A stretch of 64,000 bases of DNA from Hericium rajendrae. Lineage: Eukaryota > Basidiomycota > Agaricomycetes > Russulales > Hericiaceae. This document shows positions 34,278 to 46,914 of this stretch, in pieces. Where the stretch lies: NCBI GenBank assembly GCA_033439255.1, contig CM065880.1, positions 2,976,001 through 3,040,000 on the forward strand, in the 5' to 3' direction. How positions within the stretch are numbered: the first letter of the stretch is position 1; each line of letters begins with the position of its first letter. Position numbers and translations under genes: made by a program. A model generated the notes under the pieces. It was not told where the DNA came from. It worked only from the letters and a program-made list of their open reading frames with translations, and did not search any database.

Positions 34278-37200
34278 TCAGCCGCGGCGTGCTTCAAGCG
34301 CGATTTGGCACGGACCTTCGTCACCAGCGGCAAAGCTCAGGGACTTATACGGTTCAGACCCTCCGTGCCCCTGTCGAGGGGGAGCGCCCGGGAGGAAGAA
34401 GCTGGTGAAGCTTGAGCCGACCTTCCAAACCAGCACAAGCCCCTCTTCGAGCGAGACGGTCACGAGGCGGCGTCCATCGGGAGAGAAGCTGCACGCTGTT
34501 GGCCGCTTCTTGTGACACTCGAGAACGTAAAGCCTCGTTGCAGTTTTGAGATCATACATGATGACGGCGCCTTCACTCGTGCCAACGGCCAGACGCTGAC
34601 TATTCATATGGAAGTCGACAGTTGGAAACCTTAATGTCACGACAAGTCATTAGGAACCTATGTCGTAAGTAAACGATGAATAGAAGAACGCACGTTTTCA
34701 CGATATGCCCTAGAATGTCTGTGGCCGTATCAAGTACAGCCTCTCGATCTGCCGTGGAATTCGGGTCCAACGATTTGACCACAGCCTCAATGAGGCGTGG
34801 AAGGTTGGGATAAATGATTAGGGGCCGCTACACAAGCTCAGGGTCAGGATGGCAGCGGAGACTTTACTCAAACAGCACACCTTCCGGATGAGAAAGGCTA
34901 TCAGCTGCATGATAGATTTGCGGTGCTCCATGCTTTTCGGATGCAGGATATCCAGTGACAGGGTTGTCATGAACAAAGCTGTGTTGTGCGTAACAATCTG
35001 TAGAACAGCTTGGCGCGCCTGCGGCCCCACATTCTGTGTTGAAGCATTGTCTTTGCGCGAATTTGTTGCTAGGCTGAACAGAGAGCGAAGCATGTCCATC
35101 GCGTCGACATACTGTTGCCAAATATTGAATCCTCGAGCGCAAAGGTCAATGGCCAACAGTTTGTAGGGCGTATCTTCATCGTGCAGATACATCACAATCG
35201 ATTTCGAAATGTCGTTCAGAGAGCTACAGCAACGTGAGAAGACATATATGAGTGCAAACATGATACATGCCTCGTCGACAACAGATTGAACCTGTCGGCG
35301 GCAATGTAGCCGCATAAGAACAAGGCCATGGCGACAGTCGAAGACCTTCTTTCTACATTCGGCTGTAAACAAGGTACTGATAGAAAGGTCAGACCACGAG
35401 TGCATGAAACGCTGAACAAAGACGCTGACGCTGGTGTTGCCAGTGCTCGACGAGCATGATTGTCTCTTCCATGGACATGCTTGCTATGCCCGCATCAAAG
35501 AGTGTTCTTGCCGCCGACCGTAATTCAGCTAGAAGCCAGATGAGTTCGCTCCGGCGGCAGAAAAGAAGGCGTACCGGAGCTTTCAAACCACCATCGGGCC
35601 AAGAAGGAAAGACTTGGTGACCTATAAGAATTGCCGATCACGTGCGAAAGCGAAGTCGTATAGAACGCAATGATCGTATTCGCATCATCTGTGACACCTG
35701 TATCATTATCAGTCTGTAAATCTTTCGGAAAACTTCACAAGCATATACCGTCGAAGTGGCTTAGGGCACGCAGACACGACACCAAAGCCAGAGCACGGGT
35801 CGCGGATACCTCGGGCGAAATACACCAAGGTCCACGAGGGCCGTCATACATAATAAGTGACGTCGACTGATTGCTGTGGGCATTCCAGATTGCTCGGCAT
35901 TATATCTTGAGGAAAAATTTTTACTACGCACCCGTAGAACCCCGTCCGAGCCGCGGTAAATCCGACGGCCAACCTCTCTTTGCAAATCAGATCGATATCT
36001 GCGTTCAGACCAGGCGTGAGGAGGGTCGCGATAACAGATCGCAGGTCGCCAATCGTTGCAGAGACGTTCTGTAGTTCGACTTCCGCAGTAGAGGGCGCTT
36101 TGTTGGCAGAAACAGCATGGGTCAAGAACACTTCCAGATCTAGCAGAATCGTACTAGCTATAGACATTTGCTGTCAGTGTACGATTATGGTATGGTAAAT
36201 CGGTGTCTGACCTGCGTCTGCACAGACTGCTGTTGACGCCAAAGGGGAAAGCTCTTCATGCAGCGGGCTTTTATCCCTGGTATCGAGATGACTGCACTAT
36301 GTGGTAAGTACATAGACAGTATAAGTAGTTAAGCGTCCTACATATCCGTCCAATCTTCTTGACTAAGCAGCTCTTCCGCTTTGTCTAGATTCAAGGAGCG
36401 CCTGAATTCTTGCGTCTTCGCATCCCATAGGCGCGCTCGCTCGTTCGCATAAATGAGCAACAGGTCGTTTCCGCGGGTACAAAGCCTGACTAACGGCGCC
36501 TGTGAGCCGGGGACAAGATAGAGGCTAACAAGCCCAAAGTGTCAGTATTGAAATTTAACTGACAAGGAATAGAAGCAATCGTACAATTGCTGATCGTCCA
36601 GGGCTATCACGGCGATAGTACCATCCCCGGAGATACACAATATACAGTCCCAGAAGGGGCCCCCCTTGTCTTGGTGAACTTGCACCACGTCGACCAGAGG
36701 CGCCACAAAATTAGTCCAGCGTGCCAAGAGCTTGAGCGACCTGTTATAGACGTGGTGAGAAAATCTATAATTGAGCGCACTGATTCGGACTGACTCAAAT
36801 GACCATATAGCGACCGAACCGTCGTCCGCGCCACCCGCGAGGATAGGCCCGCGGCCTCGACTGCTGTAGACGCGATGCAGACTTGTGATAAAACCACTCA
36901 ACGGCACATCAGAGGATTCCATGGGTTGGGGCGTAGCATCCGAATGGATTAGGTGTGAGAACGACGAGCGTCCGAGTGTGCCATCACCTACGAACCGGTC
37001 AATGCAGGGCATGTGCCCACGACGAAACACTCACTAAATCCGAGGATGACAAGATTCAGCTCCAAGGGAAGCGAGCATGTCACTTGTTTCTCGGCCGCAG
37101 CCGCCAGCTTAGGCAACTGAGGAGCCTTCCAAAGCGTCGTCCCCTCCAATGAGGCAGTCTGTTTGCACAATTCAAGCAGTCGACGGCCCTGGCTGTCGAC

Positions 37201-39583
37201 ACTGGTTGAGATCACCTGCGATGGTGAGACCGCATGGAGGGCTTGTGCCTTTGGACTTTGGATTGATTCAAGCATCCGTGGACTAAACACAGGTCAATAC
37301 ATCAACCTGAATGGCCATGTTTTTTCTTACTGTAAGATTCCGGAGCTTGTTGTACTTGTCACTGCATCGCCATTTGCGTCCGAAAGGGAGATCCTATAAG
37401 AATCTACCCTACCCTGATATTTAAGTACTAACTCGTCAGTTAGATGCAGGACACGGAGAAAACCGACTCACTGTGAAAACCAGGGAAAAGATATCCTTGT
37501 TGAACCACTGTAGGTCTTGTATATCATGATAACGCTGCGTGAATATCTTCTCGAGACGTTCTGAGACAGTAGTGTACATCTGCATGTTATGTCCGTGAGT
37601 CGAGAGCGCAGTTTTAGCGGTAAGATATCGGCGTACTACAAGCTCGTCATCAGACCAAAGACCTATACGGATTTCCTGATCGTGTGGAAAGGCACGCAAG
37701 CCCTTAAAACTGGGGGGAAGCGAGACAACTTCCCAATCGGCAAACGGATTCAGCTCAACCCTCCCCGGGAATCTGGTCTGGATGATGGAACCCGTGTTCG
37801 TCTTGACAGATGGTTGCCGTCTGAAAGGATTCAAAGGGATTCCCACCAGATTCATGGGCTTAGGCCCCTGTAAGACCACTTCATCTCCGGGAACGTGAGA
37901 AGGTGAAGTGACATGCAGAGTCTGGACAACGAGACGTTGTTCGTGATTGACAGAGATGAAACGAAGAGAACCTATGATCATCCTGGATAAGCCATAGGGA
38001 AGCAAACATGGTAAAATTTCCTACCGTCGTCCGAAGAGAAGAGTCCAATGGCACTGGTGCTTCCTTCGACGCACCAATCACCGACTTTCTCCAGTACGGC
38101 GTCCTCGGATTCCGGCTTTCGACTCCTTTGTAACGTAAGTATGACCACTCGACAAGACTGCTGCCGGTCAGATTCAGAAAAGCTGTCTAGTGCAATTTGA
38201 GGTAGCACGCTCTCGTCTGACTCTGCACAAGCCAGGATGAGGATGGACTACAGCCGCATCTATTAGTATTTCGATGCTGTCACCACGACATGATGGTGCC
38301 ACACCTCTGCAGTTTCAAGCAGCTCCAAACGCTTCCAGCGCCACGCACATTCCGGAAGTTCACTGTCTTTTGCGCCGGGAGGAGGCAGCAAATCCAACTT
38401 GCCAGCGTGGGTAGATAACAGGCATGAGCCGTCTTCAGAAGAAATAATTGTAATATCTCTACATTTATCGTAAGAAAATGGAAATAAAGGAAGGGACCTC
38501 TTACCCCTGACTTTGAAGACAAAATATTTGACCGCCACGGCGTAGGCTTTTCGTTGCAGTTACAGCGTTGTTGCTGCCGAAGCGAGGCGGGAAAACATGG
38601 TGAACGAGGGAAAAGACGTGCTGTTGGGGAGAAAGGGACGGCGGAAAAGACGGCGATGGCGGGATAGATATGGACTTGGACGTAAGCGCGGGCGATTGAG
38701 TCGCCGAAAGCAAAGCACGATTCTCTGGACGCTGAGCCGTGCGTACGGATGTAGTTGGTCTTGCGGAGGTGGTCGATGGAGATTTCTCAAATGCGAATCC
38801 TTTCTCGAAAGACGGCATCAGTCTGTCCGTCACAGAAGTGTCGCGCACACCACTCTTGAGCATATCTTTGAGTTTGTCTGGCTCATCATCGAAGTCAACG
38901 TAGTTTCTGGGCGCCTGGGCCTGTTCGGCGGATATTCCGGAGACAACTCGTGCACGAGGCGAGACATGGAACGGGGAAAGGTTGGAAGTTAGTGAAGATG
39001 GAGTGCTAGACCGGGACACGGAGCGGCCGGAGCGACGTTGGTGTGGCGGGCTGGACGGTCGGGACGAGGGCGTAATGTCAAGCACATCCAATGACAGACG
39101 GGATTGAGCATGATCCCCGTGAGTGCACTTGAAGACGTATATTGTCCCATCCTCGCAGCCTATGGCGGCACCTGTAACGGATTCCGGGCCGCTAAGAGAA
39201 GAAGTCTGATCTGGTATGCCGACGTCCCCCCACGATACCAGACATGAGGCACTGGCGTTAGAGCAAGCGCGGGCAGTTATAGTCCTAGCGTCTAAATCAG
39301 ACAAATGGTCTTCATGGACGGAGCTCTGCGGGAAAAAAGTGAGGGGCAGGACCAATGGAGTCGAGTTCATCAGTGCGGCCGCTACCGCGTTCCAGGAGAA
39401 TGTCTTGCACTATCACTTTGTTGACCTAGATATCTAGTATAACAATCTCAGTGGACTTGCCTGAGCAAGGAACAATGGCTTTTGTGGAAGAGATGAAGGT
39501 GAGAAGGAGGGTGCAGGAGCTGAAGCTGGCGACGCGACAGGCGTAAGGGCAATGCACGTGACTGTGCACGTGCTCGCGCTCAT
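34278..39583 (-). CDS. WD40 protein similar to WDR7 / rabconnectin-3 beta
   Basis: Large multi-exon gene, probably a cytosolic scaffold that regulates the vacuolar H+-ATPase, as known for WDR7. The ATG at 39583 starts MSASTCTVTCIALTPVASP. Exon 1 (39461-39583) is joined by a GC-AG intron (39410-39460) to CKTFSWNAVAAALM. N-terminal WD-type blocks include AAIGCEDGTIYVFKC (near 39165). A disordered Ser-rich insert follows, then further blocks such as ILAGGADDGSVAIWSFES (near 36810) and CISGDGTIAVIALDDQQL (near 36620). The middle part is helical (VLEHWQHQ-type region near 35450; DAMDMLRSLFSLAT near 35070). The C-terminal WD repeats are the most typical: RLAVGTSEGAVIMYDLKTAT, CSFSPDGRRLVTVSLEEG and VLVWKVGSSFTSFF (34600-34390). 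The stop is at 34278-34280. More than ten short introns are present and not all borders were fixed. The orthology call rests on the C-terminal motifs and overall layout. Confidence 0.72.
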
Positions 39584-39824
39584 ATCTTCCCAGCCAGATC
39601 TTCGTTCTCATGGTGTTCCTTCTCTTCGTGCAACGAAAACTTAGCTCCGCGTGAACTTCAGTCCTTGACTTGACCAAAGCCGTCTGAAAGCCCACTGGAT
39701 ACGTTACGCTGTGGTGAGCTCCACTTTTTGTCTGTGACGAATGTGTCTTGACTTATCTTGACTTACACTTTGCTAATCTCGCAGTCAGCTCACCACTAAT
39801 TGCAGTCACTTGTCCGAATTCTCC
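39584..39824. promoter_or_regulatory. Shared divergent promoter region
   Basis: 241 bp separate the start codons of the WD40 gene (minus) and the coiled-coil protein gene (plus), so both promoters must lie here. No clear TATA box was seen. Confidence 0.5.
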
Positions 39825-40866
39825 ATGAGTTCTGATCCCGATGCACACGAAGACTTTGATGCATTGATTGATCTGCTAGCCGCAGACGACTCCATAAATG
39901 CTCCGAATCATGCCTATGCAGAGTCCATCGGAGGTCTGAGGGACGACAACGGTCACCTCGATTTTGCCAAAGTCAGATCCTTTTTCGTGCAGCGAGGCGC
40001 CAACGACCACGGAGATGTCCGCGGCGATGGGAATACTCGTCCATCGCCAGACGTGAGCGTCTCTGATCCCTCGACTTCTAGCGCCCTCAGCGACAAAGAC
40101 CCGTCCTCGAATGACCATGATGTGAGTAATTGTCATCAGCTATTCGCCGTCTCGATCATTATATCGACAGCATGTTTTCTTGAAAGACAAGAAAACTGCG
40201 TCCTGCGCGGCACGAACAAATCGGAGGGATAGAGAGGAGGCCAGACGCCACGGATCTTGAAAGAGCGCTCGATTCGGCCAATGAGGAGGTCCTGGGACTT
40301 CGTACCCAGTACCATGAGTTGAAGTCCAAGATATCTGAGCTGTTCGGCCCAGTTTTCCCAGACGAAAACTTCAGAGGATTTGAGCGTCAAGATCTCCTCG
40401 GCGATACTGGCAAGAACTGTAGTCAAACGGATCCAGGCCGGTCAATCGAGCCAAGGTCCGAAGCGTATTTTCAAGCCGAAGTGCAATCATTAACCGGAGA
40501 CCAAGCGAAGAAAATGTTGGCTGTAGGTTTATCTCTTACAATGCTGTTGTACGCATGCTGAAGCGATCATTTGTTTAGGACATGATGAGAAAGCTGTCTT
40601 TATCATCATATGGCAGTGATCAATTACAGGATGTTCAAGTGTCTGGACACTCCCGTAATCAACCAAGGTGCCTTGCAGATATTCAACGCGCCCTCGACTT
40701 CGTGGCGCAGACTGACGAGCTGGTATGGAAGCGCTCGCGGTTTGCTGCGATCAGCGGAGGACCTGCAGCTCCCGTCTTCTCAGAAAGCAATATCGCAGAC
40801 CTTTCCCAGCGCCTAGAACTCTGGGAGAGCATCGTCAGGAACCCCAGCCCAGGGAGAATAGGATGA
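39825..40866 (+). CDS. Small acidic coiled-coil protein, unknown function
   Basis: Not recognised. The ATG at 39825 starts MSSDPDAHEDFDALIDLLAA; the TTG five codons upstream is not a start. The first exon ends at about 40121 before a GTGAGT donor. The middle exon most likely begins after an AG near 40186, giving KLRPARHEQIGGIERRPD and a heptad-like helix ERALDSANEEVLGLRTQYHE (near 40258-40320). A second intron (about 40524-40578) joins MLA to DMMRKLSLSSYGSDQL. The protein ends RNPSPGRIG with a TGA at 40864-40866. It is roughly 300 residues, with an acidic disordered N-terminus, a central coiled coil and a helical C-terminus, suggesting an adaptor or complex subunit. The first splice acceptor is uncertain. 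Confidence 0.65.
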
Positions 40867-43800
40867 AATGAATGACGATATCACAGGCGCCTACCCTGAT
40901 ATCAGGGGTTCTTCTTTGGTTCTCTTGATCGAGCCGCCTTGCCTGTCCCCAACACGGACTTACCCCTTCGAACAGTAGTGCGTCGTTCGCCGGTGTGTTC
41001 TCTCTATCGTTACCGTAGACGCTCGGTCTGATGCAGTTGATCTCACTGGCAGATCGAACGCTCCTGTCCACATGTCCGCTTCCTCTATGTTTCCTTTTCC
41101 AACGGCGGAAGTTACACCCGTCGTTCCTCCGCGTCTTTCGTCCTTGTATGGGCTTCTTTCTGCGCATCTCTGCATGTCCGTTCTCCTGGTTCTCAGTGAT
41201 GACTGTCGCGTCTCCTCGGTACAGTGAGTCATGCGCCGTACGTGTGACTCAATGGGGAAGGCATCATAGCGATGCGCGCAGCACCGCAACAGTGTCCTGA
41301 AGAGCTGTGTATAAATACCTTGTCCTTTCCTCATTTAAAGGTTCCCCTGCAGCCCTCGTTCGACTCTTGATATCCATCTCATTCCTCAGCCTCTCATCAC
41401 ACTATGCTTTGCGACCGTCCCCATCCTCGACATGTTCCCGTGCATTACACCTCTACACCCGTCATCCCAGGCTCCTCGCCCGTGATTCGCGACCTCGCTC
41501 TTGTAAACAATCCTGTTGTGCATGTCGCTTGTGCTTTAGGTATGGCTCAAGTCGATTCCCTGCACGCGAGTTTCCAACGGTTCTGCAGTTTGTTTGTTGT
41601 TGACTTTGATAATATACGGTCTCCTGAGGAGAAAATGGAGCAATACCGAGCTAGTCGGTGGCCTCGCCACCCTATGCACGGTGCTCTACAAAGGTACTGT
41701 CTGCTGTTTCTAGTTACACTGCCCCAACTTCTCAACTAGTGTTCTGTGCTAAGGAATGACACCGGAGTACTCTTAACTGGCACCGCAATCCCAATCCCCG
41801 ACACTTATCCTTACGTTCATCTCCTTCTCGGACCGCCTCTTCTCCACATCCCGCGTCGCCAGAGGTCGCCCAAACTGACTAGTTCCCCTCCATTCTAGTG
41901 CCGTCCATATATTCTAGCATCTATTGTACCCCAAACATAGTTCACCCGCAGTCCCGCTACGTATACTTACCCCACACGTAATGCTAATTATACGTCCATC
42001 AGCTTCTTTGTATCAGCGTCTTTAGTTTCTAGGTCCTCATCTCATACACGCGCCTTCCCGTACACGAGCCCATCTCTCAATCCAGTACCTATTCCCTCCG
42101 CATCACTTCTTACGCAGTCCCGATGGCGATCTTTCAATTCCCCGGACCGCATCCATCAGCATTAGATCTCCGTCAGACGTCAAAAGAACATGTGAGAACA
42201 TGTGCCTGCAGTAAATGCCCCGGTGCAAGCTGCCTTCCTTGTCCGGCTTCTTTCACAGTGCCTCAACCCACCAATATTCAGATGTGAGTGTGACCACAGT
42301 CTTGACAGGCCCGACTGGGTGCATAAGCGCAGACGACAGCGCTGATTGTCATACGATTTTGCGTCCATCAGCTTTTCATCTCTCAGCTGATTTTGATTGA
42401 GCAGACGGCGGTCGCAATCACTCCGAGTCTGAGCAGACATGAGGCTTTTCGCAAAGACTTGACTACTTATTACCCCCTCGCTCCGTGTGCACTGCCAAGT
42501 GACTTATCGGTACGAAGCTCTCCGATGCTTGAATAGATACAACTGTTGGATCCGTACCGACTCGCAAATAAATAGTGGATGATTTCTGCCTTAGTATCCC
42601 GCCGAGTTGCGCTTTGTTTTCGTGCGCACGCATGCAATAAAATCACTATTCGGTCAGATCCCTCTTGTGGATCGTTCTCTGGATAGTGTAAAAAGGCTTG
42701 CTTTTTTATCTGAGATAAAGGTCATTATGCAACACACGGTCGACCCATGTGAACTCAACTTGAACGAGGCAGCCGCGAGGCGAGGGACGCGAGTTCGACG
42801 TGGGTTCGAATTTCCACGCCTCTTCCTTCTCTCCTCATCGGCCAGCATCAGGCCCACCGTCTGCCAGTGAACGTTACCGCTGCACGACTACTCATCCCTT
42901 TCGGACACTATGGTCGACGCATGCTGTATCCGACAATATCGCTATCAGGATTTTCGACTTGTTTCTAACCTATCTTTGTGGCAAGCACGCGCACGGCCCG
43001 GCGTTCTTACCTTCCTATCTCCGAACATGACAGGCCTTAGATCTCAGACCTGGTCAATCGTCAATATCTGCTTGGGGGATGAAAGACGTGAAAGCTTCAG
43101 GCTTTAGATTAATCTTTTGCTCTCCATCGCGTCCTGTGATTATTTCATAGGCCATATCAAGAATCTTTAGAATATCCTTTCGCCGGCGGCTGTTCTTACG
43201 GGAAAGGCTGTACTGACGAGTCCCAGTAGAGCTTACTCTGCACTGGCGACTGGTTGCGCCATGTTGTTCCCTTACCTCGCATTCAACGGTTGGTCATGCA
43301 CGCTATGCTCCGCGGTCTGACTTGCGTGGACAGTGAGGGCTGTGGTATACGGCTCTGGTAGCGTTAAGGCTTTCCTCTCTCTCGTCTCGGCAGTACCAGG
43401 TCCTCTCGCTACTAGTCGTCTCACTTGTCATCAATGTCTCCATCTGGCCTTCCATTCAAGTCAACGACGCAGGTCTTACCTGCTTGTGTCACGAACGCGA
43501 CGAACCTCGGCTCGTGTGCTGAACACCATGCAGCAAGAGACCAGCCCGAAATCGGTATAATTATACTGATCTGTGAGTAGTCTGTCCCCGCTCAGCCGTT
43601 CTTGCCAACATTGACCTCAGAAAATCACGCTATAGTTGCCATCGGAATATTTTTCTTTATCACCGCCTCTTTTCGTATCGGAAAGACACCCGACGAGGTA
43701 TGGATTGCGTACCAGGACGCGGTCGAGGAGTGGCGCGATGGTGAGTCTCCCTTTCTTTCTTCCACTCTTTCTTTCTCCGTCCTGTACCATGCACCTATGA

Positions 43801-45180
43801 ACAATGCAAATCTGACTTATATCAATGATCAGAGCACCGACAGATCCTTATAGAGGCCATTGTGGGGGACTTCAGAACAGACGAGACCAATGCCAACGCC
43901 CGCGAAGTGCCTGCAGACACAGCCTCAAGGCCAACGCCGGCTACGTCAGACGAACACGACTCTCATCGGACGCGCCCGCCCTTCTAACAGCGATATCCCC
44001 TCTCTGGATTCCCAAACAAGCATTGTTTCTCTTCATATTCACACTCTAGCCTTTTCCACATACCCATTCTATCGATACCCAGAGCAAGACTCAAATGCTC
44101 ACTCCATAATACGATGCACAACTATGACGCGCGGATCGATTCGTCTGCCAGCGCCGCATCCGCGATCCACGTCCCTGGTACCCATCTCCCGTTGCAATGC
44201 GAGGACTGAACGAGTCGGCTAGAACGCGATTAAGCACGGCACCCAGAGCCGGTGACGGTGATCGACCCGTTGGAAGGAGATAGATAGCCTCAGCTGGTGA
44301 GACGGATCTGGCGTTGATCATGGGCGCGGTCGTATCTCCGGTTGGACGTCGCTTTGTGTTAATGTCGCAGTCCGGTCGGTTCGAACTTGCTAAGGGCCCT
44401 AAATTAGATTCTGCATCTAATCGCTTAAATATACAGACCTCTTTGCTCCATTTTCGTTTCGTTGCTGATATCTCCCTCCTCTGATAGATATCCCCTTGCT
44501 GGTACGTCATGTTGCAGGGTCGGATACTTCGTTGGTTCTCTGTAGTTCCGAGGTCTCGAAGAGTCTCCACTGCCCACATCATAGAAGACTGATGTCTGGG
44601 ATTTCAACATTGAACGCCATTTCATAGCAAGTTCCGAGCCTTATCCAAGGCTGACATATAGTGCTGCTTATCCGCACCGGGAAGACAAAGTGCGTCAGCT
44701 TCTTTTCATAGTCCTCATCTTTTGCAGTCATCAACATTGTTATATCGTATGTGAAAGTTCTCGCGACACGTCATGGATTCAGAACGCGACCTGAAGCGTA
44801 TCGCGGGCATGTGAGCACCAGAAGAAATGATACCGCCCAGAGTTCACGTCATGTGCGATGAGGTGTCGGCGTAGCTGCCCTGTAAATACAAGGGATATGG
44901 TATGCATGTCATCCTTGTACTTGTATGAGGCGCGTACCTGCCTATGTAAGTATTGCCTGGTTCGTTGCACAGCATTCATCACGAAATTGGACGGCAAGTC
45001 GTTTCCTTACCTGTAAGGTGATCCTGCCTTCCTCGATATAAAGGCCGTTTCGTCTAACTGCAGGCATCATCTTCGCTCCCGCCAGCAAGGTAGGTCCGAC
45101 CATAGTTGTCTATGCAACTCGCTGTACTCACTACGCAATAGGATCATTGATTTAAATTGGAATCTCATCGCCATCACATA
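40867..45180. other. Gene-poor stretch, 4.3 kb
   Basis: Contains one possible small gene (41404-41739) and, near 43680-43990, an open segment that can be spliced: DEVWIAYQDAVEEWRD joined by a GT-AG intron to EHRQILIEAIVGDFRTDE and ending at a TAG. These look like coding remnants but no family was recognised. A GTTCGAA T-arm-like hairpin near 42797-42820 is not part of a full tRNA. Otherwise nothing was found. Confidence 0.4.
41404..41739 (+). CDS. Possible small hypothetical protein
   Basis: Not recognised. A TATA-like TGTATAAATA at 41308-41317 is followed by a pyrimidine-rich leader, a common fungal promoter layout. The ATG at 41404 then opens a 111-codon frame beginning MLCDRPHPRHVPVHYT. 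A possible intron (GTACTG near 41694 to TTTCTAG near 41712) would change the C-terminus. There is no signal peptide or motif. It could be a gene remnant. Confidence 0.3.
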   Translation: MLCDRPHPRHVPVHYTSTPVIPGSSPVIRDLALVNNPVVHVACALGMAQVDSLHASFQRFCSLFVVDFDNIRSPEEKMEQYRASRWPRHPMHGALQRYCLLFLVTLPQLLN

Positions 45181-45853
45181 ATGCGAGCCAGCCCTGCGTC
45201 GAGCCACTCATCATGCAAGAGCATGGTGAGCTCGCATCTGAGCCACTCCAGCAGCGACGGGGAGTCCTCCCGCGGAGCACAAGACCAGACACCTCACTAC
45301 GATTGGCTCAACATCTCGCTGGTCGAGTCCGCACGTAGATCGAACCTCATACGCTCGTTCTCTCGTGGTGCGGGTATTTCGATGCCAAGCGCACCTGCGG
45401 AGTTGATCGGCGACGGCAACTACGATAGCGAAACCTTCTCGCACAAGTTGCATGACCACTATTCATGGCAAACTCTCCCTGACGCTCTGCGACCCGCGCC
45501 ACAGATCAGCAAGGTGAAGACTCTCGAAGAACGTGAGTCGTCATATGTGCTGTCTCTGTCTAACTAATTGCATGCATATTTCAGTCGTTCAAGGAACGGG
45601 CCAAGAGTCGCGGATTGAACTGTTGAAGGACATGGCTCAACGACAACGCACCGACTTCGAGGCCTTCTGCGCGAACCACGCAGTGGATGCTCATGCCCAC
45701 ATCACAGAATTCGAGAAGTACGGGCTCAAGCTGGAGGAACTTATGCAAGTGACACTTGAGGTTAGTGGTTGGAGCCCGGTAGAGCAACATCAGATTCGAG
45801 CACTTCTAGTGGATCAGCAAGAAGATATGAGGAAGTTGCAAAAGGAGACTTGA
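45181..45853 (+). CDS. Small hypothetical protein with helical C-terminal half
   Basis: Not recognised. The ATG at 45181 starts MRASPASSHSSCKSM; the codon eight positions upstream in the same frame is TTG. Exon 1 (45181-45532) and exon 2 (45585-45853) are joined by a 52-nt GT-AG intron with frame kept (EELVQGTGQES). The first half is Ser-rich with DWLNISLVESARRSNLIRSF. The second half is predicted helical and charged (IELLKDMAQRQRTDFEAFC, ITEFEKYGLKLEELMQ, ALLVDQQEDMRKLQKET). The stop is at 45851-45853. Clean splicing and a long frame support a real gene. Confidence 0.6.
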
Positions 45854-46065
45854 GTAGGCATTTTAAAGAGAAGTAACCTTTCGGAGGACTCTCAATGAAA
45901 TTCCACCTGTGTATAGATGCAGTAATAAAGATACCTTAGTTGAATTTCATTTTGCAAAAAAGAAACATACTAGATTACATACAACAGCAATTTGGATAGC
46001 ATTTGGACAACATAGATATGAGTGTTAGAATATTGATACAAAATAAGAAAACAAAATGGGACAAT

Positions 46066-46426
46066 TCAAACATCATAACCTTGCCTTTCTGAAGACTGCC
46101 TGGTCCTTTTTAAAGGTCTCAATGAAAGTATTGTATCAAATATGTTAGAAAAGGATGTGGCAGATGGAGATTCAGATGATTTCTCCAATACATCTGAATT
46201 TTCACCACTACAAAATTGTTAGTATGCTGTGCTAAGTCAAAGATACAATGAAAGTAACCTGATTGGCTGAATCATCTGTGTAAGTGGGGTAGGCTCCTCA
46301 CTTGGTATCATTCCAGATCTTGCATTCTTCATCTTTTGAATGTATTTTTGTTCTTGCTCTTTCATTTGAGGATCATCAATCAAATTAGTTCTCTGCTCAG
46401 CTAAGTCTATAATTTCTTCCCAGACT
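46066..46426 (-). pseudogene. Orphaned C-terminal exons of the first DUF6535 gene
   Basis: Beyond the solo LTR the original reading frame resumes: ETVWEEIIDLAEQRTN, MKEQEQKYIQKMKNARSG and PTPLTQMIQPI. A GT-AG intron (near 46210-46260) then leads to a last exon ending RQSSERQGYDV with TGA at 46066-46068. The layout matches the C-terminus of the second DUF6535 gene (SVIKAAEERN..., KMKKI..., short last exon). These exons are now cut off from the rest by the LTR stop codon unless the LTR is spliced around. Confidence 0.75.
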
Positions 46427-46431
46427 GTCTC

Positions 46432-46914
46432 TGTAACGGATGGTTTATCAGTTACTACTATAGTCTTCTACTTTCTTACTCTTTTCTACCTGGCTTACTT
46501 TTCGAGTTTTGCAGAGTTTCCTTATTAGGATAGCTGAGTTTGAATCATGTACTTAGAGCAGATTTCCTTATTGGGAATAAGAATCTATCTTGCCAACTCA
46601 CCACCATCTGTCTGCTTTTGTCTCAGTCTCTGCTTGTTCTCCTCACATCTGAAAGGTTCTCTTGGGATCCAACCCTCAAAGGAAGGTGTGTGGCCCCCAA
46701 AACCCTCATCAGGAGGTCTATATCTGCTGCTGGCCCTCAGAGGAGGTGCCAGCTCATCACTCATCTGCTTGGCTGCAGGACTGAGGCATCCTCGGTTCTG
46801 TTAGCTCTAGCTCGTGCTCTCTAGGAGGTCTACGACACCTTTATACCCTCCTCACTCGCTCGCCTACCTTGGACTTCCTGGGCAGTAGCGGCTCGACCTC
46901 TATTGTCCGTTACA
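46432..46914 (-). mobile_element. Solo LTR inserted in a DUF6535 gene
   Basis: 483 bp, beginning TGTAACGGA and ending TCCGTTACA on either strand, obeying the TG...CA rule, with GTCTC on both sides (46427-46431 and 46915-46919) as a 5-bp target duplication. On the minus strand a TATA-like GGTATAAAGG lies near 46835-46844, suggesting the LTR is oriented minus, the same as the host gene. No second LTR or retrotransposon body is present, so this is a solo LTR left by recombination. It shares no visible sequence with the TRIM LTRs at 25.5-26.5 kb. Confidence 0.88.

Noticed and set aside
42797-42820. tRNA T-arm-like hairpin with GTTCGAA
   Set aside because: The loop is too long and no D-arm, anticodon arm or acceptor stem could be placed around it.
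46540-46824. Plus-strand open frames of 85-94 codons
   Set aside because: They lie wholly inside the solo LTR and show no motif.
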